This document shows, in pieces, positions 36,335-48,374 of a stretch of DNA of 64,000 bases (positions are counted from its first letter, which is position 1; each line of letters starts with the position of its first letter). Origin of the DNA: Paramarasmius palmivorus (Eukaryota > Basidiomycota > Agaricomycetes > Agaricales > Marasmiaceae); NCBI GenBank assembly GCA_037176845.1, contig JAYKXP010000015.1, positions 372,001 through 436,000 on the forward strand. The letters run 5' to 3'. The notes under the pieces are model-generated. The model made no database searches and was not told the DNA's origin. It worked only from the letters and a program-made list of their open reading frames with translations. The translations under genes were made by a program, and so were the position numbers.

Positions 36335-37824
36335 ATGGCTCCCACACCGCCCGATTATACGCCTTCTCCGCCTTCCCCACATTACTCGGAAGATCCCATG
36401 TGTGGAGAAACAATCCTCGCCTCAACTTCACGTTCAATTAGTATCTATCGCACCCCCACCGGGATTTATACGAAGGACTTCGACACCTTCCTCGTTACCC
36501 TGGAGCAACAGGAAGAGGACACGACAATTCCCTCATACGGACGGAATGGAGTGGTTGCGGGCACTATCAGCTTCAAGGACACGCGCTCGATACTTCAGGT
36601 ACAACTCAAAGTATGTGGCGCGTGACTTTGTTATCTTTCTTATATTGCTTGGCTCATTGACAAGTTGTTCTCAGTTTGCAGGGAAACTGAAACTGAACGT
36701 TTCTGGATGTAATGGGTGTTCCAAATCTGTCCAAATCATCAATGAAACTTTCACACTGTGGACGTCTTGCTCCACATCACCCTCAACAAGTGTCTGCCCT
36801 CAGGCCCTTCCCTTTGCTGCGATATTTCCATCCACCTTTCGAGATGGCACTATAGAACGTCCTTTGCCTCCGTCATATGAAGTTACATACATAGGCATTC
36901 CTGGTCTCTTCGCCAAGTGTTCTTATTCCCTTGAAGTCCTTATCAGGTCACGTTCACCAATATGGAAGAGGAAGAAGTCGTAAGACCACAAGCATTTCTT
37001 GGTTACGCCACGCTAACTGATGACCAAGCTTTCGTCTCCCGCTTCATTACCTTCCGCGGAAGAGACCGCACCAACCAGTTCTGAACGGGCAAGACTTCCT
37101 TTCAACTGTGAAGGTACTGCCCGAAGAATGGCACCAATCATCGTCTGTGCTCAAACCTCGTTTCTCTGCACGAGACATCTTGGCTCCTGTCAATGTTCAT
37201 GTAAGTTGCCTCATTAAGTCCCTGACACTACGACAGCTTACCTGTTGTCTGCTTTGCCCAAGTTCTTTGTTCCCAAAGTCAGGGTATTTGGGCTTTCGGA
37301 CACAATACCGGTGCATGTTCAGTTCTCTGGACCACTGTCATCGTTGCGAGCAATTTACTCCCACCTCACTGTCGAAGACGACACGTTACCATTGTGGGAG
37401 CAAACTAAGCAAGCACAAACATCTATGGTCCTTTCAGTAACCTTACGTCGCCAAATATCGATCGAGGTGAAAAACCAATCTGCATACAAGAATTGGGTTA
37501 TAGGAACTGGTGTGCTTCGTCCAGTAGTACCTCCTTTTAAAGACGATGTAGACGAAGTTCGTAGTGCCACCGATCCCGGAGAGATGGACTGGGGAGGTGA
37601 ACTACGTTGCAAAGAAGACGTGAAAGTTGGGCAATTCAACGCCGGGAGTATTGCAGTTAGAGTAAGTACGATTTTCTAAGCTATCAAATGTTGCATTTAT
37701 GCCCTTGACACAGGATTACATTCTATTTTCCATAACGTCTCCATTGACCACAATCCCTTTCCACGCGGTGGGCAATGCGGTTTCTGTGGCACTGGTTACA
37801 GACCCGTGGTCAGAGATCCTTTAA
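36335..37824 (+). CDS. Arrestin-like protein
   Basis: Five exons (36335-36610, 36675-36979, 37029-37200, 37263-37661, 37714-37824) give 420 residues. The N-terminal ~170 residues form a beta-sandwich with NGVVAGTISFKDTRSILQVQL, ETFTLW and FPSTFRDG...LPPSYEV, and a C-terminal sandwich includes PKVRVFGLSDTIPVHVQFSG and WGGELRC. This two-lobed layout, without enzymatic motifs, is that of fungal arrestin-like trafficking adaptors. No clear PPxY ubiquitin-ligase motif was seen, which sets it apart from the Rod1/Art type. Probable cytosolic adaptor in transporter endocytosis or signalling; partner unknown. The first junction could alternatively use a nearby acceptor. Confidence 0.65.
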
Positions 37825-37981
37825 CTATCATATACCCACTTTTTTGGATCCCTCATTGATCTTATCATGTTCTTCTTCTGTTGCATGTATGATAGCCTCT
37901 GTATAGTATCTTTGTACATCGTCAGACTTTGTTACTCGTAATATATCTACATTTATGTCCATCGCGAGATCCATCGCTCTA

Positions 37982-39132
37982 CTAGAATGCGACGTTCTTA
38001 ATCACTTGGAACCACTCATCTACACTCTTTTTGAGTATCTCCCAGTGTCTGTTGAACGTTGATACTGCGTCCTCTCCAAGTAGGAGTGTACCTGGCCAGT
38101 TCTTCCCTTTCGCCGCACCTTCACCTCGAACAACATCCACAATCACCTCCATTCCTTTATCAGGATCTCCGGGCTCTGAACCGGGAATGGTCGCGACTGC
38201 AGCCATAATTGATTTTCGCATGGGATCGTAGTCCGGTATTGGGTTGGAGGTATGGAATGGGATGCCGTAGATGTTCTCGGTCCTAAAGGCGCCTGGCGCG
38301 ACGAGCAGAACGCGGATATTGAATTGCGCCACTTCGACTGCTAGAGCTTCGGTTATGGCTGTAAGAACCAATGAAAGAGGCCGGAGGATAACAGGAAACA
38401 AGTCAGCGAAGAGTTCGAACGAGTCATATCAAGTATGAAAGAAGCCTTGCCGTGGATAGCCGCTTTCGACGCAGCGTATGCTCCTAAGGACGTATCACAT
38501 CAGAATCGCTCTCGATATGAATTCCAGAAGAATACATACCAATCCCAGGTGTGTCTGCTCTCCAAACCGATCGGCTTCCAACTGTGACGATAGTTCCTCG
38601 CTTCTTTTCTCGCATATGGGGCAGTACTGCGTTTGTGACGTCCATGATTCCAAACACGTTAGTCTCAAACTGTCGTCGATACAAATCCGATCTGTGCAAC
38701 ATTTCCGGTAGTTAGTCCACAGTCGGCGTTCATGGGGAAGAGCAGGGAGTTAAACTCACGTAGCTTCCTCAACCAAAGCTAAATACCCATTCCCGGCGTT
38801 GTTCACCAAAACATCAATCCTTCCCCAGGCCTTGACGCCTTCTTCGACGATACCCTTGATCTTCTCGAAGCCAATGGTAATATCAAGCTCAAGTAGGCGT
38901 AGATTCTCCCGGTCTTGCACGTCGGAATACATGGCTTCAAGTTTCTCAAAGGACCGAGCGGTAGCGATAACTCGATCTCCTCGTGCAAGTGCTGATTTGA
39001 CGAGACGGTGTCCAAAGCCGGATGTAGTTCCTGTAAAGTCGATTCCGGTGAGCAGAACGCTAGGACTGAGGAAGAGGTCAACGAACCGGTGATGAACCAG
39101 ACTAGCTGACCAGTAGTGTTCGTCCCGTTCAT
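37982..39132 (-). CDS. Short-chain dehydrogenase/reductase
   Basis: Five exons (39087-39132, 38760-39030, 38540-38691, 38452-38484, 37982-38358) give 292 residues. The classical SDR motifs are present: the cofactor loop TGTTSGFG formed across the first intron, VNNAGNG, a Ser in TVGSRSVW, and the catalytic YAASK, with PGAFRT after it. An Arg after the first beta strand region (ATARSFEK) suggests NADP(H). Soluble oxidoreductase; substrate not predictable. The fourth intron starts GCAAGG after CACG, a GC-AG donor close to the known GCAAGT consensus; only this splice gives the expected AIHAITEALAVE. Convergent with the arrestin-like gene, about 160 bp apart. Confidence 0.85.
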
Positions 39133-39676
39133 TTTAGCTGTGGGTGAGGAAGAGCTTGGGAAGTTGGGTCAAACAGTCTCTCACTCCGCAAAATAAGAGC
39201 TATAGAATGCCCATGGGGATGATGAAGATGATGGAGAAGAGTGATAAGCACATCAACGGGTTCTCTATGAACCGGTACGTGACCGGTTGAATACAGTTCA
39301 ATATCCGGCGCTCCGTTGAAACGTCGAAACTTGCCACTTGGACAGTGACAGCGATGGGATAAAACTGACAAAACATGCTTGCATGAATTGAATGAGTATG
39401 GACAAACGACAGCACTCGGGACTAATACGTATAGATACATAACTATGACCGGGAGCTCCGATGAAAGACGTTCAACGTCTTGGACTAGCATCGAGATACT
39501 CGTAAAAAAGCATAATGATATGTCGAAAACGGGTAGTTGGGGGGAATAATACACATGCCATTGCGAGGTCATGAAAAGCCAAAGCTAGACGCGCTGCTAA
39601 ATCCTAGCTCTAGCAGCCAGCAGTGAGGTATGCCGTAGACTCCCAGAGTCTACAGCAAGGGAAGTCGGACAGTCGT
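39133..39676. other. Intergenic between SDR and AA9 gene 2
   Basis: Promoter of the SDR gene and 3' flank of the AA9 gene. A minus frame of 147 codons (39129-39572) overlaps the SDR start and has no recognisable domain. Confidence 0.45.
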
Positions 39677-40930
39677 TCAGTGAGAGGTCCTTCTGAACTT
39701 GGAATGATGACGTGCACGAAGAGCTCTGGGAGACGTTGGTGCGCTGCGCTTTCTGGACTCGCGGCGCTTGCGGCATGTGTGTGATGAAGAGGTAGAGTTA
39801 CCAGCACCTTGTTGAGAGCCGGTGCCAGATACTCCGCCGGTAGCTCCAGAGTTGCCGTTGGAGTTACCGCTGTTAGAGTTGTCAGGTGGGTTGGATAGGT
39901 GTGTGTTGGAAGAATCGTGCTCCTGTCCATCCTGGTTCTGGTTCTGGTTGCCGTTTTGGTTGCCGTTCTGGCCCTGGCCGGAGTTGTCTTGTCCTTTGCC
40001 ACCGTTGTTCTGGCCGGACTGGTTCGAGCCAGAGTTTGAGTCTGAACCGTTGGATGAGTCGTTATCGTTAGTGGAGTTTCCGTTTCCTCCTCCGAGGAGA
40101 GTATCGATCTTGGGGCCGGGCATGATATAGTTCTTCAGACCATTGAAGATCTAGTAAAAGCTACCGTTAGCTTCCCTTGCATTCGCAAACCAAATAGAAG
40201 CTTTACCTGAGGGACGAAGATACCAGGGTCGTCATCGTGGTATGCTCCAGGAAGCTTCACGAGATCCTGATCTGTTGGTTTCTTGTCACCGTTACCACCA
40301 ACCTTGACTTGAAGACAGTTGGGGTAGAACTCTGCACCGCCCATAGAGTTGGCTACGTGCAAGGCGATGATCTCGTGTCGAATGAGGTAGTTTCCTGGTG
40401 CGAGATCCAAGGGAATGGTAGCAGTATCGACCCCACCAGTCTTAAGACTGGCTTGCTTCCACTTGCCGTTGCCGTCTTGTCCGGATTCCGCAATCTTGAA
40501 CCATTCTGCGTTGTCGCTGCTGAAATCTTTGCAGTCTTGCGAACCACAAGATGCCATGTATGTGAGCATAGGGCCGACCTCGTGAGGCCACTACGAATCA
40601 AGATCAGGATTAGGAAAAACGATACAAGATGTACGAAATACTCACGAAACCTTTGCTATCAGCGGCTCGCCAGTCAAAGGAGATTGTGCTGCCTGGGTTG
40701 ATATCAGCTGCACTTGAGGCAAGCTGGGCATCCTTGCCACAGCCGATTGCAGAGTTGTCAGCACCCTTGACTGGTTCTTCGTTGGCAACTTGTCTGATGA
40801 CACTGTCCCTGGCAGGAGCCCTGGGAGGAACACCCTCGTAGTTCTTGCCGTCAATAGACACTCTGGCGAGGTATCCGTGGGCTGAGGCGTATGCCGCGAG
40901 GGAGACAGGAATGAGCACTGAGAATATCAT
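39677..40930 (-). CDS. AA9 lytic polysaccharide monooxygenase (copy 2)
   Basis: Three exons (40646-40930, 40207-40590, 39677-40150) give 380 residues. The start is the ATG at 40930, which gives a clean signal peptide ending in ASA and His as mature residue 1 (HGYLARV). The second copper His is in WPHEVGP and the axial Tyr in GAEFYPNC. Intron positions and the 128-residue middle exon match copy 1. The C-terminal ~140 residues form a Gly/Asn/Gln/Ser-rich disordered tail, then a Cys and a strongly basic end (CRKRRESRKRS). Secreted copper enzyme acting on beta-glucans. The upstream TATAAA is about 210 bp before the ATG. Confidence 0.9.
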
Positions 40931-41140
40931 ATCGTATGTGCTTCGAGGTTGGAACAAGGATTGTGATTGAAGTCGGAAACCGTAAGGTTGGAATGAGAGG
41001 ACGCGACAAAAGGCGAGTTGTCGGGAAAAGGAATGAAGGGAATAGCGAAGGGCTTAATGAAAAGCGACCAACACTCGGAAGCGTAATAAAGGGAGGAGGA
41101 GAGGAAGGATCCGTGAGAGAACGCGTAGAATTTCCTGGGC

Positions 41141-41146
41141 TTTATA
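41141..41146 (-). promoter_or_regulatory. TATA box of AA9 gene 2
   Basis: TATAAA on the minus strand about 210 bp upstream of the start codon. Confidence 0.4.
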
Positions 41147-44100
41147 TCAACTTTTCACGTGGAGTCGAAAATTTACTCGATATGGAGCATCAACGACCCG
41201 AAGGATTGATTGAAACTCCACCTGACGGCGATGGTGGCGACGGAGAACAGGGACCGAATTGGACTTTTCCTGAGCGATTTTCGAGCGTATTTGTAGCTTC
41301 CCGCTTCCTCATTTCTAGACATGCTTTGAACACGGCCTTACTTCTTGTCAGTTACGGTACACGCTGACTTGGTTATTTTTCCATGTACTCACCTTGTTTG
41401 GTTCATCTTGGATTCATCATTCCATTGCCAAATCGCCTGCCTGATGCTCATCCCCATTTGAATTTCGGTGCAAACGGCCACGGAGGTTAATTGCCTCCTC
41501 TCGCTACCTGGTTGCTAGGCATGTGTGGGGATACTGTAACGGTTCCGATGCTCTTCCTCTTACTAGAGGTATTGCATGTCTTTCCTAGGACTCTTGAGCC
41601 TACTTGACTCTTCAGTTGAGGTTTGAGCGGATTTTGCGAGCTACATACGTTGACGGCTCTGATGTCAAATCATGGATGCGATTCCGAGGCAGTGAGAAAC
41701 ATTGATCGGAATTTGCCGAGCCTTTTCCCAGGACTCCCAGAATCAACCCAGAATCCCATCTTCACCGACTATAGGAAACACCCTCATGCATTATCTTTAC
41801 ACCACTTTGGCTTAGTGCTACCGCACCTTTGCAAATCGGCGGATAGATACCTAGGAAGACCAAACGGCGGACACCACACATTCTTCCATTCTTGCGACAT
41901 CTTGATGAACAGATAGGGCTTGAAGGTTACGAAACGCGTTCCATTGTTAGGGGAACTCTCTATTCGTATCCCTTGGCTTCTGCCTATGCTGCTAACGGTC
42001 TCAGTCGCTTCAATATTCGACTTTCATAGCCTGTGCAGTTTTTGGAGGTCGGGAATGTGAGTTGAGATTATCTTATCTTAATACTCCCACGTGGTTGCCA
42101 CGCGCTCACAACCGTACGGCATAAGCCCCGTTTTTGCCCTCATTCTTCCACGACCACGAACGCTTCGGGAAGCCTTGGCCCAATCCTCACGCCTCATGTA
42201 TGACTTTAGGACACTCATTGGTCTTATAGCAAGATTAACCATCTCCTATATGCAAGGACAAACGCAACCTACCTGATTCAATGGAATGAATCGTAGCTGG
42301 TACTTGTACAACGTCGACGCCATGCAGCTTTGGCTGCGGGGAAGCTTGATGATGTGGAGAGGTCTCAGTGATGGCTCAATGATTTGGTGTCTCAGTCGGA
42401 CCGCTGCCGGACCCGCACGTTCTCGCAGGGCGTCTCTCGTGTAGGCAATGTGGGCGACTACAAGTACGTCGGATATTCCTCGTGCGCACAGGCCAACTGT
42501 CACAGATTCACCTGCTCGTCGCGCTTTTGGCTACGATCACAATGATGGTTATCCGATTGGTGGTATCGCAATTATACCAGGGCCGAGGTTGGTAACTGGA
42601 TGCTGGCAAGAGATGAAGGATTTGGGTCAAGACGTAGAGCATTCTCTTGTTCTCTGGCTGATTCTTGATCTATATCTGCAGTGCAATCTTTGTTTTTGGA
42701 GATCTTTAGGAGTTCCTCTGTGACTACCGACGGCCTTCAGCGTAACTCATCACGTTCGCATGCTCACCTCATCTCGGGAACGATCGGTACGAACAACCCA
42801 TCTGTATCCCTGTACCACCTCATCTCACGCATCTAAAGCTCGCGGGTAGCATGTACTTCTGTTGTTATTGCCCCTTTTGGAGACATGAAAGTCGATATGA
42901 CACTGCGGGGAAGAACGTGAGGATTCGACGAGCTCGGATCCAATCAATCAACCTAAACACTCAGGTTCATCTTGGTTCCTATTCGTTTCAAGTTTCGACT
43001 CCTGCCACTGACAGCACCGCTTCCTTCTCTTCTGCTCGTCAATTGGTAATGTAGGGACTGATACCTCATGCTACACTACAGCAAAATAGCCTGGTTAATT
43101 CGCTTCTGTGGGATGATCACCACATCCTGTCTCATTCATTTTCGAGGAAACGTTAACATCGTCTACGGACTGTGATCGGAGGCATATCTCTCGCGCCGCA
43201 CGGACTGGATGCTAACGGTGACCTGTTTTCGCCATAGAAGTGACAGCTCTCTTTCGTCTTACTGGCTGCTTTGTCTTCGCAGAACTCGACCATGCGTCTA
43301 GCAAACAACTCACCGCAGAGTGGTGATCCAACTGGATTCATTCATTCTCGAAGGTACTCCTATTATCACTTTGTCCCGGTGCGAACACGATACTTGAGCT
43401 GACTACAATGTGAAGCTTTGCGGATGATAATCAGGCCATCCTCGGGGACCAGACTGCGCCGATCTTACTGTCTGGTCGAGTCTCTAATCAGTGGGTCCCA
43501 TTCTCCAGTTGTTCCTCCATTAGCTCCTTATCATTCTCATCCATCATAATCACAAGCCTCGCGCGCACTGCTGGTCTTCCGCACAGCGGGAACACTCCAT
43601 TCCAAGCCTTCCAGACGCATCCAGCGGTGTCCCGATTGTCAATCCTAGGAATGTACCCCTTCCCCGACGGTACCGCACCTCCCGCCTGGGCATCATCATC
43701 TCCATCTGCGTTTATTTTGTTTCGATTTGTTCAGGGTTATTCAACGAAGATCTTGTATCATAACATCGTATCACCAACGTCAGACAGCCTCCGACTCTCC
43801 GCAATGTCATGGGGTAGAATTTGGGGTAAGGGGAAAAGTTGGGGTAAGGCTAGAGTGCTTCTGGACTCGAAAACCAGTGCTACGAGGTCATTCTCATGAC
43901 CTGTTGTTGATCTTGGCCTTCGTGAGGCAATACTTGGATTCTATGTTGTTCCTCCTTGCGATATGCTTGACGTACGTCTTTTTGTCCGAGTTCTTGTGCA
44001 AGACTGCTTCCCAAACTCCATGATGTATCTCTCTGCTAGATGTTTGCTGAACATAGACATGCACCACCGCTGACGCTGACGAAGATTGTAGAACAAGAAT

Positions 44101-45692
44101 CCCAGCAGTCTGACTATTACGACATAACGCGTCAGATGTTCCAAGAACCCAAGGAACAAAGCCTTGGGCTTGAGCAATTGGGATTTTCTCTGTCACTGTC
44201 AGAGCTGAACTTGGCAAGCGGTGGCCGGAGATGCGGAGTATGTCCCGACCCTGAACGATGTCCCTCGTCCACGCTGCTGTCCATCACAGGCTGACAGTTT
44301 GAAAGATTGACCAGGTGCGATGGGAGGTCTCAGGTCAGAGAGGATTAGAGGAAGTAAACCTGAACTAGAGACGTCGTAGTGGATTTTGAAGCATCCAGAA
44401 GTGTCCAGTCCCACTATATTATGGAGAATCGGCTCCCGTGATCGGCATGAAAGGGGAATAAGGCAGGTACAAAATTTTTAGTGGCGTTTTAAACCGCGCT
44501 AATCGTCTATATATGTTCTCGGCGGGTTGTCGCTGAAAATGCGGGCACAACGGAATGCATGGGGTTTTGTGTAACGCTGGCAGTTGTTTCAGACGGCGAC
44601 GGCGACGGGGAAGAGTTGTTCATAACATAGTAGTAATGTTGAGGTAAAATGTCAAGTCAGGGAGCGGATACGACCCGAAAAGAGTCGGGTGTGAGTGAGA
44701 TAGAGGGTTGACAGTGACAGGGTTGAAGGAACGTTTCATGTTGAATGAGGGAGGTCCAGCGAAATGAATATTAAGTGTCCCGCTTCGGGGAGCTTGAACG
44801 GAAGAAAAGTAGGGTCCGTATCGGCTGAGATAGAAAACAAGACTCCGTCCGAACGAAGACGAGAATATGAGACATGGTTGACATGGTTGACGTTGAGTGC
44901 AAGATATCGGAGGCGAACACCAGCTCTGCGATATGCGAAAGTGCTCCAGGCGCTCCATCCGATCCAAGTGGGCCTTCTAAATAACGCTGACCGTTCTCAC
45001 CGGCCGGTGTTCATTCCTAGCAACGAGAAGAAGCACCAAAAAAAGTTGACCAAACTTAGAGACTCACTACCAGGGAAAAATAGGCCAATTCGAGGAAACA
45101 GACAAAGGCTTGGACCATAACGTTGTCGTCAAAGAGCCGTCTTGAGTCTTGTGTATGGATGTAAGCGATTTGTAAACTGCAAGATATCATTGCTCCCATG
45201 ATCAGTTGGAGAGGTGATTGTGGGGTAATTATTCCCCGGTGGGCGGGGTAAGCGATCGGCTGAATCAAATATTATTTCCGGGTCCCTTAGACCGTTCTTG
45301 ACTGTTTTCCGCTTTGGTTTGGCTGCTTTTCCGCCTGGATTCCTCATCAATCATGCGAAAGACAAGAAGGACTTGGAAGTATAGTCATCGGACTATGCAC
45401 GCCTTTGGATTTGCGTCAAATAACACTTGGCGGAGCGAAGGACAAGCCGGCCGCGCTAGTAAGGGCGCTGTTGGCGGTAAGGAAAAGGTTTTTTGAATTG
45501 GCGACAGGTCGAACGATTGTCAGGAATTGATATTGATCGGTTGAATTTGTACAAACAAACAAACCGTGCTCAAATACGCCTGCGTATCCATCTGGGTCAT
45601 TCGGAGGTCTCCTTCTTCCTGACCATCACCGTCCCCGTTATCTTACTCTACCACTTCCCCTAGTCAGCTCCCCGTCAGCGTCCTATACCGCC
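41147..45692. other. 4.5-kb stretch without a recognised gene
   Basis: Only short frames, none above about 120 codons, on both strands. No terminal repeats, transposase-like motif, tRNA or tandem repeat was noticed. Fragments such as 42851-43054 and 43627-43899 (+) might be decayed exons. The last ~150 bp is the CT-rich promoter of the acetate-transporter gene. Confidence 0.5.
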
Positions 45693-46757
45693 ATGTCAGA
45701 TATCGAGAAAGGATCCTCTGGCCCTGTCCATGCTACTTCTCCCCACGATGGGTTGAGGAACGGCAATCGCGATGATGTCGCCTACAGACTCTCACCGACC
45801 AGTCCCGTCAAGAACACTATTGCCAACCCAGCTTCTCTGTGCGTATTTTTCACGCGTTTTTTGTTTCCATCGATGCTTGACAACGTGTCTGCGCTACAGC
45901 GGTCTATTCTCTTTCGCATCAACAACGCTTATTCTTTCTCTCTACAACACCAATGCTCGTGGTATTCACACCCCTAACATTGTTATCGGCATGGCACTAT
46001 TCTGCGGAGGTCTCGCTCAGTTCCTCGCTGGCATGTGGGAGTTCCCCAAGGGTAACACTTTTGGCGCCACAGGTGAGCCGCAATACCTTTTTTCTTTCTC
46101 TTGAGCCGAATTGCGGATACGCGTCTGATATCAACGCCCCGTACGATATCATTGATTGGACGCCCGCAACACTTCGTGGTTCTCGGAGTTTTCGGTTTTG
46201 GTGGTTTTTGCTACCTCTGCTCCGTCTGTCTTCTCGCATAATGTGCTTACCAGAAACATTACAGCTTTCACCTCCTATGGCGCTTTCTGGCTCTCTTACG
46301 CTACCATTTTCATTCCTGGATCTGGTGTTTCCGCCGCGTATACAAACAGCGGTGAAATGAAGGATGCTGTCGCCATCTATTTGATGACATGGATGGTCGT
46401 TACATTCCTGCTTTTGTAAGTCTGCAGATCAACTCCTATACCGCGTTGATGCTGAAGTGTTTGTGCAGCATTGTCGCGTTGAGAAAGAGCATTTCGTTCA
46501 TCGTTCTCTTTGGACTCCTTACCATTACATTCTTGTTGTTGGGTGCTGCCGACTTCACCAGAAATACCAGGTATGTTCACACTCCTAATTTTGCTATGTC
46601 GTAACTAACGGTTCTCGTTGACAGCCTTACAAAAGCCGGAGGAGGATTCGGAATTGCTACTGCTCTTGTTGCATACTACATTGGATTGAGCGAGTTGCTC
46701 ACTGCCGAAAAGAAGGCCGTGTTCCAGTTACCCCTGGGAGCCTTCAAGCACGACTAA
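45693..46757 (+). CDS. Acetate transporter family protein (GPR1/FUN34/YaaH)
   Basis: Five exons (45693-45838, 45900-46072, 46265-46415, 46469-46570, 46625-46757) give 234 residues. The AceTr signature appears at the start of TM1, NPASLGLFSF, made across the first splice site, and FPKGNTFGATAFTSYGAFW follows TM2-3. Six transmembrane segments are visible. The second intron is long for this window (192 nt); removing it is required to join FGA to TAF. Known members (Ady2/Ato1 in yeasts) are plasma-membrane acetate/proton or ammonium-linked transporters. The N-terminal ~45 residues are polar and cytosolic. Function in organic-acid uptake is likely. Confidence 0.9.
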
Positions 46758-46980
46758 GGATTTCACGTTAATCATTTCTTTCCCTGTTCCTTTGGTTCAT
46801 GTATCATACCATGTGCTCGCGGTGAGAGGAATAAGAAGTGGAGGGGATTTTGCTTTCGTTCACGGTCGGAGTAGGGACTACAGTACATGTATACCCCATA
46901 CTGTTTCTTGTTTCATTCCTACGATGTAACATTACTTTTACTACGCCGTTTATTGATTCGCCAGCTAAATCGTACACTTA

Positions 46981-47881
46981 CTATTGGACTACTTGAGCTC
47001 TACCTGACCATCGCATCTCGATCTCTCCAAAGACCTGCACATGCTTGGTGATCTTAAACCCGAGCTTTTCAAACAGCCTGATACTGGCCTGGTTGTCCTC
47101 CGATATGCGACATAACAGGCTTCTTGGAGGTATAAGATTAGGGAGAGACGGAATACTGATGTTCCGCTCCGGGACTGGATCTCCAGACAGCGTGAAATGG
47201 TGGGCTCCAAGACCAGTGGCGTATTGAAACATGAGCTGGAGTGCTTCTTGCGCTAGACCTTTTCGGCGAAAGGCAGGTTCTAAAGGTCTCCACCATCAGC
47301 TTTCTGACAGACGTGCAGCATGGGGACAAAAAAATAACTCACCAGCAATCATAATCTCAGCTTCGGCTGTAAACTCATCCTCCTCCTCTGTCTCCTCCTC
47401 ATGTGCAGAATCCCCCATCCCCGAACCAAGAACACCTGAGAAGAAGAGATTGACATCTCCGACCATTGGCAGATTATGTATCCGATTGTCTTGCAAGTTA
47501 ACCATCTGTCCTTCGAGTGCAGTATCTGTCTCGGTTTCTTCATCATTTATGCAATCCCGAGCGAGGACTATAAATGTCAGTTTATCTTCGTCGTTTCGCC
47601 ACTTTTCTGGACCGAGTAATGTCAGTCGGTTAATTTGAGCAAGATAGGTCAATGCGTACGTTGCATGCTGTACTCTTCTTCGAGAGATAGAGGTTCGCTA
47701 GCGGTCAAACGCCGGATTTCTTCGTCTTGCATCCATGCGTGGTATTTCTATATTCCTTGATTTATTCTCTGTCAGCATAGAGATCAATCAAGAGAGGTGA
47801 ACTTACGGGAACATGCTCTGCCTCGTAGGGTACAAGAGCAACTTTTTTGCCGATGAGAACTGTGTTTGCGTTTGCGAGCAT
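46981..47881 (-). CDS. N-acetyltransferase 9-like GNAT protein
   Basis: Four exons (47807-47881, 47660-47747, 47343-47606, 46981-47279) give 241 residues. The N terminus [19 protein letters not shown] and the following [25 protein letters not shown] (split here as two parts) match the NAT9 family. Acetyl-CoA binding motif A is [10 protein letters not shown], and motif B appears as [14 protein letters not shown]. Compared with typical NAT9 it has an acidic insertion ([11 protein letters not shown]) in the middle. NAT9 proteins are soluble acetyltransferases; in animals one member stabilises microtubules. The start at 47881 is chosen because upstream codons do not resemble the family. Confidence 0.85.
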
Positions 47882-48374
47882 GAGAAAGAGCTCAAAGGAT
47901 TCGTGGGAAATTTTCGGAATCCGACGCGACGCGGCTTGGATTTGTTCACCGACGACTAACCGACGACCCTCGATGACCAGCGATGACCCTAGCGTTCTGT
48001 TCATCAGCATCAGCTAGCATCAACCCTCGAACGTTCATGTAGGTATCAAGGCATCAGTCCGTATCTTGGCTATATTTTTTCAGCAAATTCCGCTTTTGAT
48101 TGCCTAAAGCTGGATCCGGTGGAAGCCCGGAGACCAAGACCTACAGATGGAAGGGTACCCCTCTGCTAGCCATCGACGTCTCGACCTCGATGACCTACTA
48201 TAGTACTCTACCATCGTCTTAGGACACAGAGTCTCTCAATCTCACGCAGTTGCATCGCTCTCGATCGCCGATCCAATACGACTCTCCCGTCATCTCAAAC
48301 ATACGTCACTCCACCAGTATGATGTTTTTAAAACCAGCCTTTTCTCGCCTTGAACGACAATATCTTTCTCTGTA
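47882..48374. other. Divergent promoter region
   Basis: About 490 bp between NAT9-like (-) and the FAD protein (+). Nothing specific seen. Confidence 0.5.
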
